A stretch of DNA of 52,705 nucleotides from Acidobacteriota bacterium (GTDB lineage: Bacteria; Acidobacteriota; Terriglobia; Acidiferrales; UBA7541). Below, in pieces: positions 1-8,857 of this stretch. The notes under the pieces were generated by a model that was not told the origin of the DNA, ran no database searches, and saw only the letters and a list, made by a program, of their open reading frames with translations. Numbering within the stretch: the first letter of the stretch is position 1; every line of letters starts with the position of its first letter. The DNA lies in the NCBI GenBank assembly GCA_003224525.1, contig QHZB01000201.1, positions 1 through 52,705 of the forward strand, in the 5' to 3' direction. The position numbers and the translations under genes are program-made.

Positions 1-159
1 AATTTACTGCAGCTCTTCATCTATCGCCGGTTGGGTCGTAGCCGCCGACCAAAGGATCCGAGCGATACGATCCGCCACATCGTGGAGGTCATGCTGCGCG
101 AAGTGGCCCTTCTTCCTGAGCCTATTCCTTGGGGGACCCTCCTGCTCGACACTAGCTGA
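1..159 (+). CDS. C-terminal fragment of an unrecognised protein
   Basis: An open frame enters from the left edge and runs 52 codons to a TGA at 157-159. The peptide is mixed hydrophobic and basic and ends in a short stretch containing EPIPWGTLLLDTS. I do not recognise a family. Its composition looks protein-like and no other frame in this stretch is better, but its start lies outside the window. It precedes a mobile-element remnant, so it could be the tail of either a resident gene or an element-borne gene. Confidence 0.35.
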   Translation, partial: NLLQLFIYRRLGRSRRPKDPSDTIRHIVEVMLREVALLPEPIPWGTLLLDTS

Positions 160-381
160 CGCGGCGCCGGAGCCGCGCTAACTGGGCGGCGCGGACGCAC
201 CGGCCCCTAACCAGCCCGCAGCTTTGGTGTGGCAGAGGAGGCTCACTCACAAAAACAGAACCAGCTGTTCGGCTGCCGGCCCCGTGCGCTCCGCGCAGTT
301 TCGCCTGACCTGGCCAGCCCAGCCGGGTAACATCGCTGCGGCTTGAAGCGGAACTCCTGGGGACGCTCCGAGCCTTGCCCT

Positions 382-407
382 CCCCCACTTTTTGGGGGCA
401 GTTTTTT
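382..407 (+). terminator. possible intrinsic terminator
   Basis: A CCCCCA/TGGGGG stem (382-387 with 393-398) has a 5-nt loop and is followed after CAG by six T residues. This is a short rho-independent-like hairpin on the plus strand. It would sit between the fragment ending at 159 and the DUF6788-like ORF starting at 454. The stem is only 6 bp, so the call is tentative. Confidence 0.35.
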
Positions 408-453
408 GGGAAAAGCCTTGACAGGGCTTTGTCTTTTTGTTTCATTAGTACCG

Positions 454-768
454 ATGAACGAAGATCAAGTTCGCAAGGCGCGAAAGCAACTTCTCCGCGA
501 ACTGCCCGATCCGACCGAGATCCTGCGAGGTTCGCTATTGGATCGCCGGATCTTCCATCGCCGCGGTTGCCGGAAGTGCCGCCGGGGAGAAGGCCACCGG
601 GTCTGGGTCCTCACGGTGGGTTATCCCGGAGGACGGACGCGCCAGTTCACGGTTCCCGCCGAACACAAGGGGCAGGTCCAGCGGTGGCTGCGAAATTATC
701 GAAAGTTGCGAGCCAAGTTGGAAGCGATTTGCGAGCTCAATCACGAATTGTTAAGGGCGGATCTTTAG
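454..768 (+). CDS. DUF6788-like IS-associated small protein
   Basis: A 104-residue soluble protein. Its centre has the pattern of the DUF6788 group often found with transposases: a paired-cysteine motif (CRKCRRGEGH) followed by a small beta segment and a C-terminal basic helix (RWLRNYRKLRAKLEAICELN). The ATG at 454 is preferred over upstream in-frame starts because the family begins shortly before the zinc-like motif. A TTGACA box lies at 418-423. It is followed after 34 bp by an IS4-like transposase remnant on the same strand, which fits an accessory gene of a mobile element. Its biochemical role is not known to me. Confidence 0.6.
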   Translation: MNEDQVRKARKQLLRELPDPTEILRGSLLDRRIFHRRGCRKCRRGEGHRVWVLTVGYPGGRTRQFTVPAEHKGQVQRWLRNYRKLRAKLEAICELNHELLRADL

Positions 769-790
769 GCTATTTTTTTGAACTTGTATT

Positions 791-812
791 GTTTCATCAT
801 TAATGATGCAAC
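791..812. promoter_or_regulatory. palindrome overlapping transposase start
   Basis: CATCATTAATGATG at 795-808 is a perfect 14-bp palindrome. It extends to 22 bp (791-812) with one mismatched pair. The presumed transposase ATG at 803-805 lies in its right half, so the site could act as an operator or hide the start codon in an RNA hairpin. The function is inferred from position only. Confidence 0.4.
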
Positions 813-1102
813 AGAGCCACCAACTCCACGCCTCCATCCGTTCCCTCATCGAGTCGTACTTTTCCTGTCTTCGCCGCCCGGTGCGCAAGAACCTTGCCCG
901 TCTGACTGGCGCTTTCCTCCACTTGGCCTGGAGCATCCGTTTCGGCTACGGCGGACTGCACCTCACTTCCATCGCCCGCGTCCTACCCGAGGGCAAGAAG
1001 TTTAAAAGCAGCTATAAATGGCTCTCGCGCTTCCTCAAATGTAAGTACTTTGACGCTTCCAGCCTGGCCGAGTGCATGCTGGCCCTGATCTTGGGGAACT
1101 TC
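803..1102 (+). pseudogene. truncated IS4-like transposase, N-terminal part
   Basis: The first about 99 residues read as the N-terminal region of an IS4-type transposase, including the segments LARLTGAFLHLAWSIRFGYG and SYKWLSRFLKCKYFDASSLA. After ALILGN the continuing frame (open to 1672) changes to unrelated, low-complexity sequence. The DDE catalytic domain expected downstream is absent. I interpret this as a 3' deletion of the element and not as a functional gene, and the open frame beyond about 1100 as accidental. The preceding DUF6788-like ORF is a plausible companion gene of the same element. Confidence 0.6.
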
Positions 1103-1233
1103 CCGAACAAGGGGAGTCCGGAGCGCCGCGCGCGGCACATATGTTCAAGCGTTCTCAATTGGGCTATCGAATTTCCAGAGAAACGCAAGGCTGCGGTGCA
1201 GTTGAACGTATCTGACCTGATCACACCCGAAAC

Positions 1234-1446
1234 ATGTATGAGAACAGCCGCCCAACGCGAAACAATCGAAAGAACACTAAGCGCATTGGAAACCGGTAGC
1301 GCGCTGTGCGGTCTGCCGCCGGGTTTTGCGACGGCCACTATGGCAGCGATGCAAGAGCAACAATGGAATTCATCGCGAAACAGCCGAAGCAGCGCGAAGA
1401 GCTCCTTGAGCAGGCTTTTCAAGTCTTCTGGCGGGCGGGGCGATGA
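1234..1446 (+). pseudogene. possible broken small ORF with internal TAG
   Basis: In the frame of the ATG at 1234, a basic 21-codon stretch meets TAG at 1297-1299. It then continues open for 48 codons to TGA at 1444-1446. The downstream half has protein-like composition (GSDARATMEFIAKQPKQREE, then a hydrophobic end FQVFWRAGR). One nonsense change would account for the interruption. I recognise no family, and there is no good ribosome binding site. It may be a decayed passenger of the neighbouring element or a chance frame. Confidence 0.25.
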
Positions 1447-1822
1447 AATCGTCGTCCGTCCAAATAAAAGAGTAACCAGGAGTCGAACTCATGTCCGAAG
1501 TTTGGGCAGGTCCGGCTTATTGGACCTGATGGCCGGGCGGAGGGAGGGTCACTGGCTGCCGGCCAATGGCAAGTACTCAGGCATCTCTAGTAAGAAAATA
1601 GCCGCACGTTCCACGATTTGCCAAATATGGCGGAATGAGATCGATATAAGTGCCACCAGTTCAGCATGTTAGGGTTTGCTAGGCGAAGCCTGGGAGGCTA
1701 GCAGTGAAAATCCATAGACTCTTGAACTGGACGTCATACGTATCATACGTAGCGCGCGATTTTCGGGCGGTCTAAGAGTTGGTATAATATGATTCAGGGA
1801 AAATACCGAGGTTAAGAAGGAG
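1447..1822. other. non-coding stretch upstream of the Spy-like gene
   Basis: No credible gene was seen. It holds a 7-bp inverted repeat (CAGGTCC/GGACCTG, 1507-1513 and 1522-1528), a short direct repeat of ATCATACGT around 1733-1750, and a TATAAT box at 1783-1788. That box is the best candidate -10 for the Spy-like gene; the -35 is poor. Confidence 0.4.
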
Positions 1823-1828
1823 ATGGGC

Positions 1829-2260
1829 ATGAAGAAGAACCGACATACGAGACGCGCTGCGATTGGATTGCTTTTTCTATGTGGGATGCTCGGACCGACC
1901 CGCGCGCAGACCACTACACCTAGTCCGATGCCGGCTCCGCTTAAGGCCGCACGTGTGTCTCGACAGAAGAGAGTCCCCAGCAAGGCGGATGACTTTGCCG
2001 GATTGAACCTCACTGATGACCAGAAAGCAAAAATTGACCAGGTTCATCAGAGTATGAATACGCGCAGGGATGTCGTCGTCAAAGACGAAAAGTTAAGCGC
2101 GGAGCAAAGAGATGCGATGCTGGAAGGGTACGAGCGTATGGAGCGCGGTCAGATTTTCAACTTGCTGACGACGGAGCAACGGAAAGAAGTTCGTGAGAAG
2201 ATCCGTGCCCGGCACGCGGCAGAGCAAGTGGAGCAGAAGAAGCAGTCTCCGCCAAAGTGA
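1829..2260 (+). CDS. Spy/CpxP-like periplasmic LTXXQ protein
   Basis: About 143 residues. It has an N-terminal signal peptide ending near the Ala-Gln of GPTRAQ, a low-complexity Pro/Ala linker, and a helical domain with two LTxxQ-type motifs: LTDDQKAKIDQ near the middle and LTTEQRKEVREKI near the C-terminus. Spy/CpxP proteins are periplasmic chaperones or sensors of envelope and metal stress. An in-frame ATG lies at 1823, but AAGGAG at 1817-1822 is placed 6 nt before the ATG at 1829, so I choose the latter. Its position beside a copper-efflux and copper-oxidase region suits a metal-stress role. It faces cusA convergently and has its own promoter, so co-transcription is unlikely. Confidence 0.65.
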   Translation: MKKNRHTRRAAIGLLFLCGMLGPTRAQTTTPSPMPAPLKAARVSRQKRVPSKADDFAGLNLTDDQKAKIDQVHQSMNTRRDVVVKDEKLSAEQRDAMLEGYERMERGQIFNLLTTEQRKEVREKIRARHAAEQVEQKKQSPPK

Positions 2261-2958
2261 AAATAGGAAGACTGCGGATTAGTCCTGAAAATCTTACCGG
2301 GCCACCGTAAAGAGGACATCCCTTCTGTGTTGCTCACGGTCGATTCGAGCTGGACCGATCGGCACGCTGATTTGGAATGCTGCTTGACGTAGCAAGCATT
2401 TGTCGAACCAAGATTTTCACTCCGTTTGAAATGCTTTTCGCTGCTGTGATAGGCGCGGTGATGATCTCCTCTTCCCAAGCGCCCTCTGAGACCACCTCCA
2501 CCGAGCACGCAGTCGCCGGGAACACCTCCTGGGGCTATTCCCCCGAGCGAGGCGCCAGGGTCAGCTCCTCCAACGATTACCGCGTAATTGCAGCGCGCGG
2601 ACCTGGACATTGTCTTCGATCCTTGAAAAACTTCGGGCCCGAAGAAATGTCAACTGTTCTGGTGTTTCCACACGCGCAGCGATCATGCTGTGCTTGAGAC
2701 TTTTACCCATGCCGATGACCGCGCTGACGACGATAGCATCGTGTGCACTTCCAGTGATATCGCGCACGGATGATTTTAGCTTTGAGCTTGCTGTGGCCGG
2801 TGTAGCCCAACAATACTCATCTCTATTCATGACGGAGCGCTCCAGCGAAGACTACCGACCTTCGGACGGGGTCTCGGCCGAGAGCAAGGTCGTCTTCTGA
2901 CCTACTGCAATTGGGGACTGTCCAGCAGAAAACACTTTTCGGAGAAATAAACACGCAA
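2261..2958. other. 698-bp intergenic stretch, no gene recognised
   Basis: This lies between the convergent Spy-like gene and cusA. Several overlapping open frames exist on both strands (for example minus 2334-2525 and plus 2610-2900). None has a ribosome binding site plus recognisable domain, and they overlap each other. It may be decayed coding DNA. No outer-membrane CusC/TolC-type partner gene could be made out here. Confidence 0.4.
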
Positions 2959-5900
2959 TTAACTTAACATCTCGGTGATTCTGGAGGCGGCATCGGGGCT
3001 TACCACACCCAGTTGCGAACCCGCCGAACCCGCATCTGCCTGCAACTCTAAGGATGCAAAACCCTGATTGGCTCTTACACTTTTCGGAAAGGAGCCCCAT
3101 CTCCAAACCTCATAGATGGCCGGGTAAACCAGCAATTCGAGCAGGAAAGAGGTGAAAATGCCACCGACCATGGGCGCGGCAATCCGCTTCATCACGTCTG
3201 AGCCAGCACCCGTCGCCCACATGATGGGAAATAGGCCAATGCAGGTAGTGGCGAAGGTCATGAACTTCGGCCGCAGGCGCTTCGCCGCCCCCTGAACGAT
3301 GGCTTCGCGCAATTGGCCGAGACTCTGCAAGCGGCCTTCGCGCTCGGCCTCCTCGTAGGCCAAATCGAGGTACAGCAGCATGAAGACGCCTGTCTCGGCG
3401 TCAATCCCCATCAGGGCAATCAATCCCACCCACACAGCGACGCTCATGTTGTAGCCGACGGCATAAAGGAACCAAATCGCACCCACCGCAGAAAAAGGCA
3501 CCGCCAATAAAACAATAATTGTCTTGGGCATTGACGCGGTGTTCGTGTACAGAAGCAGGCAGATCAAAAACAGCGTGATCGGCACTACCAACTTCAGGCG
3601 CTCCTTTACACGCTGCATGACTTCGTACTGCCCGCTCCAGGCGATCGAGTAGCCAGTGGGCAGTCTGAGGTGCTCACGCAGCAGTTGATTCGCTTCGCTG
3701 ACATAGCTTCCCGGATCGCGGCCGGCGACGTCTACATAAACATATCCCGTGAGCAGGCCATTTTCATTGCGGATCATTGCCGGCCCGGTGGCGACGCTGA
3801 TTTGCGCCAGATCACTCAATGGCAATTGCCGCTGACCGCCTGCGGGGACCGGGATACGCCCGAGCGCCCCAAGGTCGCTACGGAAATCGCGCTGATAGCG
3901 AACGTTTACGCGATAACGCTCCCGCCCGAGCACGACCGTGCTGACGTTGTCGCCGCCGATGGCATTCTCGACCACTCTTTGTGCATCTTCCACGCTGATG
4001 CCATAGCGCGCCAGGCGTTCGCGGTCCCATTGCAGATCCAGGAAGTGGCCTTCGGCTGTGCGCTCCGCCAGCACCGTGCGCGTCCCCTTAACTGTGCCCA
4101 GCAACGATTCGATTTCGGCGCCGATTCCCTGGATTTGTTGTAAATCCGCGCCTGCGATCTTCAGCCCCACCGGTGTCCGAATTCCGGTCGTCAGCATATC
4201 AATGCGCCCTCGGATGGGCATCGTCCAAGCGTTGTTGACGCCGGGAATCCTCAGAGCTGCATTCATCTGGCTGACCAATTCATCGGTCGAGATCGTATCG
4301 GAGGTCACATGACGGAACACACTTTTCCCCCATTCCGGTGCCCATGAGGAATACCAGGTATCCACATGTCGCCACGTTGCGCGCGGCTTCAGTATGACTA
4401 CCGCCTCCAGCATGGAGAGAGGAGCGGGATCCGTGGCAGTTTCCGCGCGCCCTGCTTTGCCAAGCACGCGATCCACTTCCGGAAATTGACGAAGAATGTG
4501 GTCGCTGACTTGAAGCAGCTGCTCCGCCTGGCGGATGGAAACGCCGGGCAGTGTCGTAGGCATGTACAAAATCGCGCCTTCGTCAAGCGGCGGCATGGAC
4601 TCCGACCCCAAGTGGTAGAAAACCGGTATGGTGGCAATCATCAATGCCACCGCGCAGCCAATGACCAACCACTTCCAACGCAGCGTCCAGCGCACCACCG
4701 GCTCGTACACGCGCATCAACCGCCGACTGATGGGGTGACGCTCTTCGGAGTTGACCTCCCCGATCAGTACGGCATTCGCAACTCGGCATAGCCATTTCGG
4801 CCGGAAGTCGAAGCGCTCAACACGGGTCAGCAGCAGACGCAAGGCCGGATCGAGTGTGATCGCCAGCAACGCCGCAACAAGCATGGTCAGCGTCTTGGTA
4901 TAAGCCAATGGTCTGAACATCCGCCCTTCCTGAGCCTGCAGCGTCAGCACCGGCAGGAAGGAGACAGCGATCACCAACAGCGCAAAGAAAGTCGTTCCAG
5001 CTACTTCCTTGATGGCAGCGAGCACGATTTCCCGGCAGTTACCCTTGCGCCCGGACTTTTCCCAAAGCTCGAGTTTCTTGTGAGTTTGTTCGACAACCAC
5101 GATAGAAGCATCAACCAGCTCGCTGAACGCGATAGCCACCCCGGCCAACGACATGATATTGGCACTGATTCCCATCAGCCGAAATGGTATAAACGACAAC
5201 AGCACTGCCACCGGCATGGTTACGATTGGGATTGCCGCGCTGGGGAAGTGCCACAAAAAGACCAGGATGATCAGCACTACGGTGATGATGACCTCGATGA
5301 TCGTCTCTTTCACGGTGCCAATCGTGTTGTGAATGAGCTCTGACCGGTCATAGATCGGAATGATCTTGACCCCTGCCGGAAGCCCGGGCTCTATCTCTTT
5401 GATCTTTGCTTTAACCCGGTCGATCACATCAAGCGCGTTTTCGCCGTTCCGCATGACCACAATCCCGGAGACGACTTCGCCCGTACCATCCAGGTCGGCA
5501 ACGCCGCGCCGCAGGTCGGGCCCCATCACCACCTGGCCTACGTCTTTTATACGGATCTGCGAACCGGTGTCACTCACGTTCAGGGGAATGTTTTCAAAAT
5601 CCTCGAGCGAGCGCGCGTAACCGCGCCCGCGAACCATGTACTCTGTGCCGCCAAATTCAAGCAATCTTCCACTGGATTCGTTGTTGCCACCTCGTACCGC
5701 CTCGACCACGCGGCTAACCGGGATGCCATACGCGCGCAGTCGATTCGCGTCGAGATTTACCTGGTATTGCCGCGTATAGCCACCGATGGGCGCTACCTCG
5801 GCCACGCCCGGCACCGACCGGAGGTAATAGCTCAAATACCAGTCTTGATACGAACGCAGATCCGTTAGGCTGTGCTTCCCCGAGGTATCCACCAGAGCGT

Positions 5901-6327
5901 ACTGATAAACCCACCCGAGCGCCGTCGCATCAGGGCCAAGTTCGGTCTTCACCCCCTCTGGCAAACGGGGAACGACGCTCGAGAGATACTCCATGATTCG
6001 CGAGCGCGCCCAGTACAGATCCGTTCCGTCCTCGAAGACGACGTACACGTAGGAATAGCCGAAATCGGAGAAACCCCGGACGGTCTTGACCTTCGGCGCT
6101 CCCAGCATTGCCGTGACGATCGGATAGGTGACCTGGTCCTCGATTATGTCCGGACTTCGGTCCCAGTGTGAGTAGATGATGACTTGTGTGTCGCTCAGGT
6201 CCGGCGTGGCGTCCAGCGGCATCGTGACCATGGCCCACCATCCGGCGATGCACGCCACACCAATCAACGTCAGGACCGCGAGTTTATGCTCCACAGAGAA
6301 ATCGATGATCCTGTTGATCATCTTCAT
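2959..6327 (-). CDS. cusA: CusA/CzcA-type heavy-metal RND efflux pump
   Basis: An inner-membrane proton-driven RND pump of about 1122 residues; E. coli CusA is about 1047. It opens with the classical N-terminal helix and PLDATPDLSDTQVII, typical of the Cu(I)/Ag(I) CusA branch. The Met sites expected for Cu(I) relay are present: MPPLDEGAILYMPTTLPG, TATDPAPLSM and IRGRIDMLTTGI. The TM4 region reads GVAIAFSELVDASIVVVEQ. It keeps the proton-relay Asp, but residues just before it differ from the usual IGAMVDAAIVM. A C-terminal tail of about 40 residues is extra. The ATG at 6327 overlaps the cusB stop as ATGA; ATG at 6321 with GGGAG upstream is an alternative. Co-transcription with cusB is nearly certain. 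Confidence 0.93.
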   Translation of the reverse strand: MKMINRIIDFSVEHKLAVLTLIGVACIAGWWAMVTMPLDATPDLSDTQVIIYSHWDRSPDIIEDQVTYPIVTAMLGAPKVKTVRGFSDFGYSYVYVVFEDGTDLYWARSRIMEYLSSVVPRLPEGVKTELGPDATALGWVYQYALVDTSGKHSLTDLRSYQDWYLSYYLRSVPGVAEVAPIGGYTRQYQVNLDANRLRAYGIPVSRVVEAVRGGNNESSGRLLEFGGTEYMVRGRGYARSLEDFENIPLNVSDTGSQIRIKDVGQVVMGPDLRRGVADLDGTGEVVSGIVVMRNGENALDVIDRVKAKIKEIEPGLPAGVKIIPIYDRSELIHNTIGTVKETIIEVIITVVLIILVFLWHFPSAAIPIVTMPVAVLLSFIPFRLMGISANIMSLAGVAIAFSELVDASIVVVEQTHKKLELWEKSGRKGNCREIVLAAIKEVAGTTFFALLVIAVSFLPVLTLQAQEGRMFRPLAYTKTLTMLVAALLAITLDPALRLLLTRVERFDFRPKWLCRVANAVLIGEVNSEERHPISRRLMRVYEPVVRWTLRWKWLVIGCAVALMIATIPVFYHLGSESMPPLDEGAILYMPTTLPGVSIRQAEQLLQVSDHILRQFPEVDRVLGKAGRAETATDPAPLSMLEAVVILKPRATWRHVDTWYSSWAPEWGKSVFRHVTSDTISTDELVSQMNAALRIPGVNNAWTMPIRGRIDMLTTGIRTPVGLKIAGADLQQIQGIGAEIESLLGTVKGTRTVLAERTAEGHFLDLQWDRERLARYGISVEDAQRVVENAIGGDNVSTVVLGRERYRVNVRYQRDFRSDLGALGRIPVPAGGQRQLPLSDLAQISVATGPAMIRNENGLLTGYVYVDVAGRDPGSYVSEANQLLREHLRLPTGYSIAWSGQYEVMQRVKERLKLVVPITLFLICLLLYTNTASMPKTIIVLLAVPFSAVGAIWFLYAVGYNMSVAVWVGLIALMGIDAETGVFMLLYLDLAYEEAEREGRLQSLGQLREAIVQGAAKRLRPKFMTFATTCIGLFPIMWATGAGSDVMKRIAAPMVGGIFTSFLLELLVYPAIYEVWRWGSFPKSVRANQGFASLELQADAGSAGSQLGVVSPDAASRITEMLS

Positions 6328-7832
6328 CTCCCGGATGCTTGCTTGGAAGCGGTGCCCGCGGAATTGTTCTGATATTTTTCTTTGCACTTCTTGGAGCAGA
6401 AGTAGTAGGTACTGCCGTGATAAGCGAGGGTGTTGCCGGACTTTGCCACCTCGGCGGGATCCACCGGCATGCCACAGCTCGGATCAATTACGGTTATTCC
6501 TGCCGCCACATGCCCGGACATACCAGCCGGGCTGTCCGTCGCGCGCGCCGGCGCAGAAACCCGCGCTGATGATTTCAGCCGGCTTTCTGAGTCCACCAGA
6601 AAGGTGGCGGCAGCAACCACTCGCTCACCTGGCTGAACACCCTTTCGGATCTCCACTTGTTCGCCATAACGCCATCCCGTTTCGACATCGCGAGGCTCGA
6701 AGATGCCTTCGCCGTGCTCCACGTACACGCGGGTCCGCGCTCCGGAATCCACCAACGCGTCCAGCGGAACCGTGAGCCCGGGGGGGAGATGCACCGGCAA
6801 CTCCACATCCACTAACATATCGGGCCGCAGAATGAACTTGGGATTATTAACTTCCAGACGAAGCTTGACGCTCCCTCCACCGGCCTCAGATTGTGGCAGA
6901 CTGTCGGTAATGCGCGCGGGCAATTGGCGTCCTGCGTCACTCAAGGTGACCTGAGCCTGGTCACCTGGGTGCAGATACGGCGCCTCCTGTGCATAAACCT
7001 CGGCGACCACCCATACCTGGCCCAGATCAGCGATACGGTAAAATTCCATGTTGCGTTCGAAATGCTGTCCTGGCGTAATGTTGCGCGCAAGAATCAAACC
7101 GTCGGCCGGCGCAACCACATCAATATTCTCCGGAAGCTGGCGGCTATCGGCCATCCGCTTGATCTGCACATCGCTCATGCCGAGATTGCGCAGGCGATCG
7201 CTGTAGCCCTGAAGACTGCTTACCCCTTGCTTGGATAAAGCGCCGGGAAATGGCATAGTCCGTGACCCGTCGGTGCCCACGGAGCCCGGCACGCGCTCGC
7301 TGGCGGCCAGAAACCCGGAAGCTACCGCCAAGAAATCAGGTGAATAGTAGCTCGCCAGCTTCTGGTCCTTTTTGACGAGTGTTCCCACCGAATCCTGGTA
7401 AGTCTCTCGAATAAATCCATCCACACCAGGGTTGATTCTGTACACTCCGGTGTCTTCCGGCACAACGCGGCCCACCACGCGGACGGTGCGGGTTCCACTG
7501 CTTTTCTCCACGTCTGCGACCCGGATCCCCAGCAATCGCTGGGTAGCGCCGTCGATGCTTACTGCTCCTAGCGGCAATTGTGCCAAGGACGAAGATGCCG
7601 GGGCATTCCCGAGGTCCTCGACATAGACCGGTTCCAACCGCATTCCGCAGTCAGGGGCAATTCCTGGCTTGTCCGATTTGTAGGCGGGATGCATGGGGTC
7701 CACGTAATAGAGCACGTGGCGCCCGGATTTGGCGCCTGCCTCCGAATGCCCATAGTGCCGGCCAATTCTGTACGACGCGGCTATCGCCACAACAACCGCG
7801 ATTGCAAGACCGATCCGACGCACTTGCCTCAT
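6324..7832 (-). CDS. cusB: CusB-type periplasmic adaptor with heavy-metal-binding and YHS domains
   Basis: A membrane fusion protein of about 502 residues for the CusA pump. After a single N-terminal TM segment comes a heavy-metal-binding motif (YYVDPMHPAYKSDKPG then PDCGMRLEP, about residues 40-70). The barrel-sandwich/lipoyl and beta-barrel segments of the HlyD/CusB fold follow (for example DGLILARNITPGQHF). The C-terminus carries an additional YHS/TRASH-like metal domain with DPSCGMPVDP and YYFCSKKCKEKY (about residues 445-490), so metal-binding domains cap both ends. ATG at 7832 is preferred over 7844 because of GGAG upstream. A short Cys-rich frame ends in TAG one base before this ATG. 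Confidence 0.92.
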   Translation of the reverse strand: MRQVRRIGLAIAVVVAIAASYRIGRHYGHSEAGAKSGRHVLYYVDPMHPAYKSDKPGIAPDCGMRLEPVYVEDLGNAPASSSLAQLPLGAVSIDGATQRLLGIRVADVEKSSGTRTVRVVGRVVPEDTGVYRINPGVDGFIRETYQDSVGTLVKKDQKLASYYSPDFLAVASGFLAASERVPGSVGTDGSRTMPFPGALSKQGVSSLQGYSDRLRNLGMSDVQIKRMADSRQLPENIDVVAPADGLILARNITPGQHFERNMEFYRIADLGQVWVVAEVYAQEAPYLHPGDQAQVTLSDAGRQLPARITDSLPQSEAGGGSVKLRLEVNNPKFILRPDMLVDVELPVHLPPGLTVPLDALVDSGARTRVYVEHGEGIFEPRDVETGWRYGEQVEIRKGVQPGERVVAAATFLVDSESRLKSSARVSAPARATDSPAGMSGHVAAGITVIDPSCGMPVDPAEVAKSGNTLAYHGSTYYFCSKKCKEKYQNNSAGTASKQASGR

Positions 7833-7833
7833 C

Positions 7834-8094
7834 CTACGCTCCATCCGTACGGTTAGGGATCAACGCTTCGTGCCTCTCCAGGCCCACTTCGTGCAGAGTA
7901 ATACAGGCAATCGTCGGGCCATAGGAAAACCCTTCTTGAGCGAAAGGCCGACGCCACCAGCACTGCCCGTTCGTGGGGTTGCCTGGGGCTTCATCTCCGG
8001 CGTTCAGACCCGGTGGCTCAGCGCAGCAGGTGCAGGATGCTGATTTCCGAGAGGGCTGTCGCAGCCATACGCAAGACTGACAACCAAGAATCAT
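7834..8094 (-). CDS. possible cysteine-rich small protein upstream of cusB
   Basis: An 86-codon frame from ATG 8094 to TAG 7836-7834 reads toward cusB. It has cysteine clusters (LGCQSC, SASCTCCAEPPG, GQCWW) that could bind metal. Its stop and the cusB start form TAGGATG, a spacing compatible with coupled translation. I recognise no family and see no clear ribosome binding site, so this could be a chance frame. The position at the head of a copper-efflux pair is the main reason to list it. Confidence 0.3.
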   Translation of the reverse strand: MILGCQSCVWLRQPSRKSASCTCCAEPPGLNAGDEAPGNPTNGQCWWRRPFAQEGFSYGPTIACITLHEVGLERHEALIPNRTDGA

Positions 8095-8857
8095 GAACCA
8101 AACAACGGCGTGGTGTCTTTGCGCCCCCGCAAGCGCAATAGTTCTAGTACTTATGAACCGAGACGAGGGGCTGTACGGATTGCGCAATCCCTTATCCCCT
8201 TTGTTTCTTTCATGTCGCATTCATGATGAGAAGTCCACCTTTGGTGCTGGAGTTCGGCGGAAGGGTCTGAACGGCGTTGCATCGCCTCCGGTCGGTAGCG
8301 CAGAAACAGGACACCGGGAGCAACCATTCCGCGGCGCAACTCTCGTCTACAGGCAGCTTGATCCCGGTAAGCACGCTGAGAAGCCACCCGACCTCGGTCG
8401 TTCAACCACAGTTCCCGAGACAGCAATGAGCGCTAGTTGCTAAGACGGAGGGACGTCCAGACCACGTTTGTTGCAACGCAAAGGGCGAGCTTTTCGTGCC
8501 CCAGGCGAATTAATCATCGGGCTTCCGGGGTACCACGACGGTGTAGTTCTGGCTAAATTCATGCACTTTTCCGGTACGGAATGGCAGATTAATGCGAAAC
8601 GTTTCATACGCCAACCCGGTCGGAGACGTTGACTACAGCGGATAATCGTGGGCTCCCGCCATTGGAGCGGAGGCCAGTAGGCAAAAGGTCACTTATTTGG
8701 ATGAAGCTGCTGCGCCGGCAGGTTGTTGGTTCGCTCACACCTGCCGTCGCCGCTGGACGACTGGCCGATGAGAACACGAATACACGCAATCAAATACCCC
8801 GGAGCCAAGCATCGGGCCTTGCTCCGCGGCAAACGTCAATCGAACGTGTGCTGGCTT
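8095..8857. other. 763-bp stretch with no recognised gene
   Basis: The plus and minus frames here are short, overlapping, and rich in Arg, Ser and Pro in the way chance frames are. No conserved domain, signal peptide or ribosome binding site is apparent. It separates the CusBA pair from the LolA-like gene and may hold the cusBA promoter. Confidence 0.4.

Noticed and set aside
1470-1500. tRNA T-arm-like sequence on the minus strand (GTTCGACTCC)
   Set aside because: No acceptor, D-arm or anticodon arm could be folded around it, and the T-stem does not pair.
1103-1672. Open continuation of the transposase frame to 1672
   Set aside because: The sequence after ALILGN becomes low-complexity Arg/Ser-rich and matches no transposase region; the frame is open by chance after a deletion.
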